Shown here: piece after piece, positions 33,329 through 39,091 of the stretch | Layout: the number at the start of each line of letters is the position of its first letter | Position numbering within the stretch: position 1 is the stretch's first letter | From: JBDTGE01 sp050742975 | GTDB taxonomy: Bacteria > Actinomycetota > Actinomycetes > Mycobacteriales > Jatrophihabitantaceae | DNA: 39,091 nucleotides | Reading direction: 5' to 3' | NCBI GenBank assembly: GCA_050742975.1 | Contig: JBOGDQ010000019.1 | Span: forward strand, 1 to 39,091 | Translations under genes and position numbers: made by a program | Notes under the pieces: model-generated | Seen by the model: the letters and a program-made list of their open reading frames with translations, nothing else | Told to the model about the DNA's origin: nothing | The model's database searches: none

Positions 33329-33754
33329 CTACCGGTCACGCGGCAGCATGGTGAAGCGGCCCCCAGCGCTTGGTCGCAGCACCTCGAAGTGCCGACGGTC
33401 CAAGGTCACAATGGTGCGGGTGCGGTACCGCTCGGCCAGTACGACATTCGACGCGTCAGCCACGCCAATGTTTTGCTCGCCGTACTTGGCGATGATCGAG
33501 CGGGCTCGTTTCAGGTCGTCGATGTCGAGGCCGGGCAAGTCCCATGCTCCGCTCGTCAGCTCGTCCAACACCGCCAGTTCCGCATCGACCCCGTGGCGGG
33601 TGGCTGCCAAATAGTCCAGTTCGGCTACCACGTAGGGCGAGACGATCAGCATGTCGGCGCTGACGTCGATGTACTTCGCGACCACAGCGTGGTCTGGTTC
33701 GGACGCGGCGAAGTAGGCCAGCAGGGCACTGGTATCGACGATGACGTCGCGCAC
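33329..33754 (-). CDS. vapC: VapC-type PIN-domain ribonuclease
   Basis: 141 aa. The acidic residues of the PIN domain are visible: Asp7 in VIVDTSALLAYF, Glu in PYVVAELDYLA, Asp in GVADASNVVLAERY and Asp in VTLDRRHFEVL. The domain is full length. GTG 33754 begins 2 nt after the stop of a very short upstream ORF, the place an antitoxin should occupy. Whether a functional antitoxin remains is the open question. Confidence 0.92.
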   Translation of the reverse strand: MRDVIVDTSALLAYFAASEPDHAVVAKYIDVSADMLIVSPYVVAELDYLAATRHGVDAELAVLDELTSGAWDLPGLDIDDLKRARSIIAKYGEQNIGVADASNVVLAERYRTRTIVTLDRRHFEVLRPSAGGRFTMLPRDR

Positions 33755-33756
33755 CC

Positions 33757-33897
33757 CTACCGTTCCCCGAAGCCGGCTAGCAGCTCATCAGCCTGCCGGG
33801 CGATCGGCTGGCCGCTGGAGAACAGGCCGCAGATTGTCTTCTCCACAAACGTATGTACCACCGGTGGCGATGGTGCTGGCGGCGGCCCGCTGCGCAT
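33757..33897 (-). CDS. Short ORF upstream of vapC, probable antitoxin remnant
   Basis: 46 codons from ATG 33897, or 34 from GTG 33861. The reading is VVHTFVEKTICGLFSSGQPI then ARQADELLAGFGER, amphipathic like the toxin-binding C-terminus of an antitoxin. The first 13 residues (RSGPPPAPSPP) look non-native. No DNA-binding domain is present, and the ORF ends 2 nt before vapC. It is shorter than typical 70-90 aa antitoxins, so I read it as a truncated partner. Confidence 0.5.
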   Translation of the reverse strand: MRSGPPPAPSPPVVHTFVEKTICGLFSSGQPIARQADELLAGFGER

Positions 33898-33933
33898 CTC
33901 GGACGAGCACTCTGCGCCGCGCGTGCGCACGGC

Positions 33934-34617
33934 TCAGATGGCGACTCGGCGCAGCGCGAGGTAGGACGCGCCGGCCAGCGGCACGCACAGCAGCGCGGTC
34001 CAGCCGGCCGCCGTGAGCGGAGTCAGCGCCGCGAACCAGTGGCCGATCGACGGCCAGCCCTGTTGCCACGTCAGCAGCGCGGCCAGCCCGCCGAACACGA
34101 GAAACAGCGCCACCCCGCCGACGAGCATCCCGACCTGCCTCCAGCGCAGCCAGATCGTCGATGCGAAAACGCCGAGCAGGAACATCGCGAGGAGCAGGAG
34201 GGTTGCGAGCAGCCACCCGCCGGCGAGGTTGTGGCGATCGAGCCAGTCGAAGGTGAAGAAATGCCCGCGTAACCACCAGCCGTCCGTCGCGCTTTCTATG
34301 CGATTGAGAATCAGCAGCAGTACACCGAATGCGACCGCGAGTATGGCGCCGGTTATCCCGGTGCCGAGCGCGAACGAACGCCGCGATGCACCCATGCTCA
34401 GCGCGAAGGACATCCCCCGCGCCGTGGCCATGACCGCGGCGATGGTGAGGACGACGAAGATTGCCGCGACACCTCCCGTCTTCCGCGACGCCTGCGGCTC
34501 GGCTGCGAAGATCGCCACGTTGACTGCGAACGAGGCGGCCAGGATGGCCGGCGGCAGGCCGAAGATCGTCAGGCGGTCGGTCAGGTGCATGCGGACGACG
34601 GCGGGGATGCGGTTCAT
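33934..34617 (-). CDS. ABC transporter permease (ABC-2 type)
   Basis: 227 aa with about six hydrophobic segments (FGLPPAILAASFAVNVAIF, GVAAIFVVLTIAAVMATA, GTGITGAILAVAFGVLLLIL, LLATLLLLAMFLLGVFA, MLVGGVALFLVFGGLAALL and WTALLCVPLAGASYLAL). No substrate-binding domain. The ATG overlaps the ATPase gene stop by 4 bp (34614-34617). Together with the ATPase it should form an exporter or resistance pump. Substrate unknown. Confidence 0.9.
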   Translation of the reverse strand: MNRIPAVVRMHLTDRLTIFGLPPAILAASFAVNVAIFAAEPQASRKTGGVAAIFVVLTIAAVMATARGMSFALSMGASRRSFALGTGITGAILAVAFGVLLLILNRIESATDGWWLRGHFFTFDWLDRHNLAGGWLLATLLLLAMFLLGVFASTIWLRWRQVGMLVGGVALFLVFGGLAALLTWQQGWPSIGHWFAALTPLTAAGWTALLCVPLAGASYLALRRVAI

Positions 34618-35540
34618 CGGGCGGCCCTCAGTTCGGCGTTATGTACGGAAGCGGGCGCGGACGTCGCAGCGGCACGCAGGGCGCCCGCGTTGACGACCAA
34701 CTGTTGCAGGGACGCCGGCATGGCCTCGACGGAGAGCTGCGCGGCGAGGCTGCCCAGGTCGACGTCGAGATCGCCGTACACGGTGATCGTGGCGAGCGAG
34801 CCCATCGACTCCCGCCGGAGCACCGTGTACGGGCGTGCCAGCTCCTCGACGGCGGCGAGCCGTCCGGTGAGGGTGACGGCGCGACCGCGCAGATCTTCGG
34901 CCGGCGAGTCGAGCACCAGGTGGCCGCGGTCGATCAGCAGTACCGAGTCGAGGAGCTTGGCGATCTCGTCGACAAGATGGCTGGACAGGATGATGGTGCG
35001 CGGATGCACCGCGTAGTCGGCCAGCAGGTGGTCGTAGAACCGCTGCCGGGCCAAGGCGTCCAGGCCGAGGTACGGCTCGTCGAAGATCGTCAGCGGCGCG
35101 CGGGACGCGAGACCGATGACGATCCCCACCGCCGAGGTCATGCCGCGAGAGAACTTCTGTATCTGTCGGCTTCGCGGCAACTCGAAGGCATCGACAAGCT
35201 GGTGCGCGAGGTCGATGTCCCACTGTGGGTAGAAGTGCCGGCCAGCCTCCAGCACGTGACGCACCTTGAAGTTGTTCGGGTAGCGCAGGCTCTCGCGCAC
35301 GAAGCAGGTCCGCGACAGGACACGCTCGTTCTCGAGCGGACGTTCGCCGAACACCCGGACGGTGCCGGAGGTGAGGAAGGCCTGGCCGGTGATCAGACTC
35401 ATCAGGGTGGTCTTGCCTGCACCGTTGCCGCCGAGCAGGCCAGTGATCGAGTCGGCCTCGATCGCGAACGTCGCACTGTCGACCGCGACGTGCCCGCCGT
35501 AACGCTTGGTGAGGCTTGCGGCCTCGATGACGGACGTCAT
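34614..35540 (-). CDS. ABC transporter ATP-binding protein (YtrB-like)
   Basis: 308 aa. Walker A is GGNGAGKTT, the signature is the divergent KFSRGMTSAVG and Walker B is LTIFDEPYLGLD, with the H-loop His in ILSSHLVDE. The last 80 residues form a C-terminal extension (TLTGRLAAVEELARPYTVLR). Overlap with the GntR gene (35537-35540) and with the permease gene makes a tight three-gene operon. This gene order, GntR then ATPase then permease, is that of YtrA-type cell-envelope-stress transporters. Confidence 0.93.
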   Translation of the reverse strand: MTSVIEAASLTKRYGGHVAVDSATFAIEADSITGLLGGNGAGKTTLMSLITGQAFLTSGTVRVFGERPLENERVLSRTCFVRESLRYPNNFKVRHVLEAGRHFYPQWDIDLAHQLVDAFELPRSRQIQKFSRGMTSAVGIVIGLASRAPLTIFDEPYLGLDALARQRFYDHLLADYAVHPRTIILSSHLVDEIAKLLDSVLLIDRGHLVLDSPAEDLRGRAVTLTGRLAAVEELARPYTVLRRESMGSLATITVYGDLDVDLGSLAAQLSVEAMPASLQQLVVNAGALRAAATSAPASVHNAELRAAR

Positions 35541-35899
35541 GGTGAATCGGTTCCTTCCTTGATCATCACAATAAGCTCTTCGGGGTCGATGCCCAGCTTG
35601 CGAGCCTCGCGCAGCAGCGGCTCGACAAAGCCGTGGCCGAACGCGGCTCGCCGCTTCGCGACCAAATCCTTCCGCGCACCGGCGATGACGAACATGCCGA
35701 TCCCCCTTTTCTTGTAAAGGATTCCGTCATCGACGAGCTGAGCGATGCCCTTCGCCGCCGTAGCCGGGTTGATCCTGTGGAACGCGGTGAGTTCGTTCGT
35801 CGACGGCGCCTGGCTCTCCTCAGCGAGCGTGCCGTCGATGATCTCGCCCTCGATCTGCTCGGCGATCTGGACGAAGATCGCCCGCGAGTCGTCGAACAC
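35537..35899 (-). CDS. GntR-family regulator, YtrA subfamily
   Basis: 120 aa. Winged-helix N-terminus: DDSRAIFVQIAEQIEGEIID, PSTNELTAFHRINPATAAKG, DGILYKKRGIGMFVIAGARK. The short C-terminus (LLREARKLGIDPEELIVMIK) is the small dimerisation helix of the YtrA subfamily rather than a ligand domain. GTG 35899 has GGAGG about 5 nt upstream. It begins the operon with the ABC transporter and should repress it through the palindrome at 35932-35955. Confidence 0.93.
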   Translation of the reverse strand: MFDDSRAIFVQIAEQIEGEIIDGTLAEESQAPSTNELTAFHRINPATAAKGIAQLVDDGILYKKRGIGMFVIAGARKDLVAKRRAAFGHGFVEPLLREARKLGIDPEELIVMIKEGTDSP

Positions 35900-35931
35900 G
35901 GCACCCTCCGTCGCGCATCCGGTCGTTCCCT

Positions 35932-35955
35932 GGTTACCTACTTAACTAGGTAACC
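35932..35955. promoter_or_regulatory. Palindromic operator of the GntR-ABC operon
   Basis: GGTTACCTA (35932-35940) and TAGGTAACC (35947-35955) are perfect 9-bp arms around CTTAAC. On the minus strand a -35 TTGACG (35976-35971) precedes it by 15 bp, and the -10 position (35952-35947) falls inside the right arm. Bound YtrA-type repressor would block the promoter. No other copy is seen in the window. Confidence 0.75.
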
Positions 35956-36103
35956 ATGTGGGCTCACCAACGTCAACTTCTATTCCGCACGCTGGGCTCG
36001 TCCTAGAGCGCAGCCGCGTCGACCTCCGGGCGCGGTAGCTGCGCGGCGAGGGTGGGAGTGTGGTCGTCGGTTGGGCCACGAAGCCGCGGGTACGCTGCCG
36101 ATT

Positions 36104-37300
36104 GTGCAACTTGGTTGCCCGTCTCGCTCGCGCCTTCGCCGGGCGTGGCCCGGCATGATAACGGCGTTGCTCATTGTGATTGCCGTGCTCGCTGCCGGCT
36201 GCGGATCGCACCCACACACATCTTCTGCGCCCACCTCGAACGTCCTCGACCAGCAGGCCGACGCCGCCGGCACGGTGTGGCTGTGCCGACCCGGCCGGGC
36301 GGAGGATCCCTGCGACGCCCCGCTACCGGCCACCGTCGTGCCCGCGAACGGTCCCCGGACGATCGGCCAGGGTCACGCGAATGCCGGCTCGGCCTTCGAC
36401 TGCTTCTACGTCTACCCGACCGTCAGCACTCAACCGTCGGACAACGCGACCCTGCAGGTGCAGCCGGCCGAGACCGACGTGGCCATTGCCCAGGCCTCGC
36501 GCTTCTCCCAGGTCTGCCGCGTCTGGGCGCCGATGTACCGGCAGCGGACCGATGAATCCCTGCTCAAGGGCCTCGGCGGCGATCCGCGAGCCGACAGCAT
36601 CGCCTACGCCAGCCTGCTCGCGGCCTGGCGGGACTACCTCGCACACGACAACGACGGCCGCCCGGTCATCTTCATCGGCCACTCCCAGGGCGCCGCCATG
36701 CTAAGCCGACTGCTGGCCGGACAGGTCGACCCCGACCCGGCGCTGCGGGCTAAGGCCGTGGTGGCGATCCTCGCCGGCGGCAACGTCACCGTGCCCGCCG
36801 GCCGGAGCGTCGGCGCCACGTTCACGCACCTTCCGCTGTGCACGGCGCCCGCCCAGACCGGGTGCGTCATCGCCTACTCCACCTTCCCGACCCAGCCGCC
36901 GCGAAAGGCCGAGGTCGGCCGACCAGGCCAGGGCGTCAGCCTCCAATCCGGGCAGACCGCCACCGGCGGGATGCAGATCGCCTGCGTCAATCCGGCCGCG
37001 CTGGGCGGTGGCACCGCCACGCTGGAGCCCTACTTCCGCGCCGCCACCTCGACGGTGCCACCGCCACCGCTCACGACCGGATGGGTCACCTACCCCAACC
37101 TCTACTCCGCCACCTGCCACAGCGCAGACGACGCCGGGTGGCTTCAGGTCGACACCCTCACTACCGCTGGCAGACCCGTCGTCGCCGAGTCGCTGGGCCC
37201 GACCTGGGGCTACCACGCCGAGGACATCAACCTGGCCCTGGGCAACCTCGTCACCGACGTGAGCTCGGCGGAAGCCGGCTACACAGCCCACCACCCGTGA
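36104..37300 (+). CDS. DUF3089 family lipoprotein (alpha/beta-hydrolase-like)
   Basis: About 398 aa. A basic N-terminus (RSRLRRAWPG) precedes a hydrophobic stretch MITALLIVIAVLAAGCGS with a probable lipobox Cys. The body has CFYVYPTVSTQPSDNAT and VIFIGHSQGAAMLSRLLAG, where GHSQG holds the presumed nucleophile Ser, typical of DUF3089. GTG 36104 is chosen because it keeps positive charge before the hydrophobic core; ATG 36155 removes it and TTG 36071 lengthens it. It is convergent with qcrB. Substrate unknown. Confidence 0.85.
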   Translation: MQLGCPSRSRLRRAWPGMITALLIVIAVLAAGCGSHPHTSSAPTSNVLDQQADAAGTVWLCRPGRAEDPCDAPLPATVVPANGPRTIGQGHANAGSAFDCFYVYPTVSTQPSDNATLQVQPAETDVAIAQASRFSQVCRVWAPMYRQRTDESLLKGLGGDPRADSIAYASLLAAWRDYLAHDNDGRPVIFIGHSQGAAMLSRLLAGQVDPDPALRAKAVVAILAGGNVTVPAGRSVGATFTHLPLCTAPAQTGCVIAYSTFPTQPPRKAEVGRPGQGVSLQSGQTATGGMQIACVNPAALGGGTATLEPYFRAATSTVPPPPLTTGWVTYPNLYSATCHSADDAGWLQVDTLTTAGRPVVAESLGPTWGYHAEDINLALGNLVTDVSSAEAGYTAHHP

Positions 37301-37392
37301 TCAGCCAGGCGTAGACGCGCGTCGAGCTCCTCGCGACGGCGATCGCGGCGACGACCGGGCCGGTGCGGCGCTCAGCCGACCGGGACAACGCA

Positions 37393-37560
37393 CTAGGTGC
37401 GGGCATCGCGGTCCTGCTCGGTCCCGTCCCCCGCGCGGCCGGCGCCGATCGCGGCGGGCTCGCGGCTGCCGCACACCCCGGCATCGAGTTCGTCCAGTCG
37501 GGCCTGGATCTCCGGCTTCTCCTTGACCGGGTAGAAGAACCCGCGGACGTGCTTGAGCGG
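37393..37560 (-). other. In-frame tail of qcrB after an amber codon
   Basis: Directly after the qcrB TAG (37561-37563) the same frame continues for 55 codons to a second TAG (37393-37395): PLKHVRGFFYPVKEKPEIQA then RLDELDAGVCGSREPAAIGA. Third codon positions in the first 28 codons are almost all G or C, as in the body of the gene. It resembles the cytoplasmic tail that QcrB homologues carry after their LGAAGSP-type end. Either readthrough, a disabling mutation, or a sequencing error explains it. Confidence 0.6.
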
Positions 37561-39084
37561 CTACGCGGCGCCGAGCTGTCCCATCCGCTTGGGCACCGGG
37601 GCGCCGGCGTAGTCGAGCCGGCCGTGACTGTGCTCGCCGGCGGGGCCGAGCGACTGGTGCACCTCGATGAACGCCCCGCTCGGCAGGGCGGTGATGAGGC
37701 CGGTCTCGACGCCGTGTTCGAGCACCTCGCGATCGTGCCGCTGCAGACCGAGGCAGACGCGATAGGTGAGCAGGTAGGCGATCGGCGGCAGGATCAGGAG
37801 CAGGATGCGGCCGCCCCAGGTCATCGCGTTCAGCGAGATGTCGAAGGCGTGCGCGATCAGGTCGTTGCCACCGGACAGGAACAGCACCAGGTAGAACGCG
37901 ATCGCCATCGCACCCATCGAGGTGCGCACCGGCACGTCCCGCGGTCGCTGCAGGAGATGATGGCGCGCGCGGTCGTTCGTCAGCCGCGCTTCGATGAACG
38001 GGTACGCACCGGCGATGGTGAACAGGATCGTCGGCAGCACGACCGTGGGCCAGAACAGCGGCGGGACGGTGTGCCCCCAGAGCCGGATCTCCCACGACGG
38101 CATCAGCCGTGTCGAGCCGTCCAGGAACATCAGGTACCAGTCCGGCTGCGACCCGGCCGACACCTGTGCCGGGTTGTACGGGCCGTACAGCCAGATCGGA
38201 TTGATCTGCGCCAGGCCACCGAGCGCGGCCAGCGCACCGAAGACGATGAAGAAGAACCCGCCACCCTTGGCCGCGTAGATCGGATACACGCGTTCGCCGG
38301 TGACGGTCTGCTCGGTGCGCCCGTGCGCCGGGAACTGGGTGTGTTTCTGCCGCACCACCAGCGTCAGGTGCACGCCGATGAGGACCGCGAGCAGGGCAGG
38401 GAGCAACAGGACGTGCGTGATGTAGAACCGCCCGATCCACAGGTCACCCGCGAACGGGCCGCCGAAGATCAGGAAGGACAGCCAGGTGCCGACGACCGGG
38501 ACCGACAGGATGATCGCGTCGGCGATGCGCAGCCCGGTGCCGGAGAGCAGGTCGTCCGGCAGGGAGTAGCCGACGAAGCCCTCGAGCAGGCCGAGCCCCA
38601 GCATGGACAGACCGACGATCCAGGTGAGCTCACGCGGCTTGCGGAACGCCCCGGTGAAGAAGACCCGGAACATGTGGACCAGCATCGCCGCGAGGAACAG
38701 CAGCGCCGCCCAGTGGTGGATCTGCCGGATGATCAGGCCACCGCGGACGTCGAAGGAGATGTTCAGTGTCGACTCGTACGCCCGGGACATCGTCACGCCG
38801 CGCATCGGCAGGTACCGGCCCTGGTAGACGACCGCGGCGGTGGAGGGGTCGAAGAAGAACGTCAGGTACGTGCCGGTCAGCAGCAGCACGATGAACGAGT
38901 AGAGCGCGATCTCGCCCATCATGAACGTCCAGTGATCCGGGAACACCTTGTTCAGATAGGGGCGAGCGCCCCGCGCGATCTTGAGCCGCTCGTCGAGGAA
39001 CCCACCCGCCCGGCCCAGCCGGGTCCGCGGTGCGCTCCGGCGCCCGGCTGCCGATCGATCCGGGTTCACCTGGCCTGATCCCAT
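37561..39084 (-). CDS. qcrB: Cytochrome bc1 complex cytochrome b subunit
   Basis: Quinol-oxidising membrane subunit of the respiratory bc1-aa3 supercomplex; 507 aa. Eight or so helices are visible. Haem-ligating His pairs lie in IIRQIHHWAALLF and FYITHVLLLPALLAVLIGVH, and the Qo motif reads PPLFWPTVVLPT rather than PEWY; PDWYLMFLDGS is also present. The N-terminus is MGSGQVNPDRSAAGRRSAPR. A TGA lies right before the ATG, so qcrA may end there, outside the window. The gene ends in an amber codon followed by a coding-like tail (37393-37560). Confidence 0.95.
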   Translation of the reverse strand: MGSGQVNPDRSAAGRRSAPRTRLGRAGGFLDERLKIARGARPYLNKVFPDHWTFMMGEIALYSFIVLLLTGTYLTFFFDPSTAAVVYQGRYLPMRGVTMSRAYESTLNISFDVRGGLIIRQIHHWAALLFLAAMLVHMFRVFFTGAFRKPRELTWIVGLSMLGLGLLEGFVGYSLPDDLLSGTGLRIADAIILSVPVVGTWLSFLIFGGPFAGDLWIGRFYITHVLLLPALLAVLIGVHLTLVVRQKHTQFPAHGRTEQTVTGERVYPIYAAKGGGFFFIVFGALAALGGLAQINPIWLYGPYNPAQVSAGSQPDWYLMFLDGSTRLMPSWEIRLWGHTVPPLFWPTVVLPTILFTIAGAYPFIEARLTNDRARHHLLQRPRDVPVRTSMGAMAIAFYLVLFLSGGNDLIAHAFDISLNAMTWGGRILLLILPPIAYLLTYRVCLGLQRHDREVLEHGVETGLITALPSGAFIEVHQSLGPAGEHSHGRLDYAGAPVPKRMGQLGAA

Positions 39085-39091
39085 TCACGTC

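Overview
The window is high-GC DNA from an actinobacterium. Evidence: a QcrB-type cytochrome b, a mycothiol-nitroreductase-like DsbA protein, a CtaJ-like small oxidase subunit, a group II truncated globin, many GTG/TTG starts and at least two probable leaderless promoters. The first 21 kb keep, from my memory of the M. tuberculosis genome, the gene order Rv2465c-Rv2478c (rpiB, DsbA-like, pepN, DUF5130, small membrane protein, HNH, glbO, aglA, Rv2474c-like, thioesterase, ettA, ssb), with extra genes interleaved. The insertions make a non-mycobacterial relative more likely; the genus cannot be named from the sequence.

Layout. 1-20.8 kb is conserved core: rpiB; a CtaG-like membrane protein; a divergent TetR/NAD-dependent epimerase pair with two matching operators; DsbA-like; a Bcp-type peroxiredoxin; pepN; a secreted lytic transglycosylase; DUF5130/CtaJ; an amidase; HNH; mscS-glbO-aglA; then a leftward cluster ssb, ettA, thioesterase, a conserved hypothetical, an RNA polymerase sigma factor and a membrane-anchored beta-propeller protein translationally coupled to it. 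21.07-23.81 kb is a tRNA-Arg(TCT) gene followed by a compact element bounded by 69-bp direct repeats of the tRNA 3' part. It carries only a hipB-hipA-type toxin-antitoxin pair and no recognisable integrase. 23.8-37.3 kb is accessory: two more toxin-antitoxin-like pairs, a pentapeptide/DinB protein, an SDR and an alpha/beta hydrolase divergent from a TetR gene, a fused pair of gene fragments (P450 and Ig-like), a DUF4242-DsrE operon divergent from a tandem HD-GYP/LuxR protein, a broken DUF5701-like gene, a VapC with a short upstream partner, a GntR-ABC transporter operon behind a palindromic operator, and a DUF3089 lipoprotein. The window ends in qcrB (cytochrome bc1 complex), read leftwards.

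Three observations stand out. (1) A 35-bp repeat (32/35 identical) lies inside two unrelated coding genes, the peroxiredoxin and the alpha-glucosidase, 9 kb apart and in opposite genomic orientation. In both it is read in the same frame, adding a Gly-Ala-Pro-x-x-Glu-Gly-Val-Ala peptide to a loop; it behaves like a mobile peptide-inserting repeat. (2) qcrB stops at an amber codon, but the same frame continues with 55 codons of coding character that resemble a normal QcrB cytoplasmic tail. (3) The tRNA-Arg element is a very small integrated unit whose only clear cargo is hipBA.
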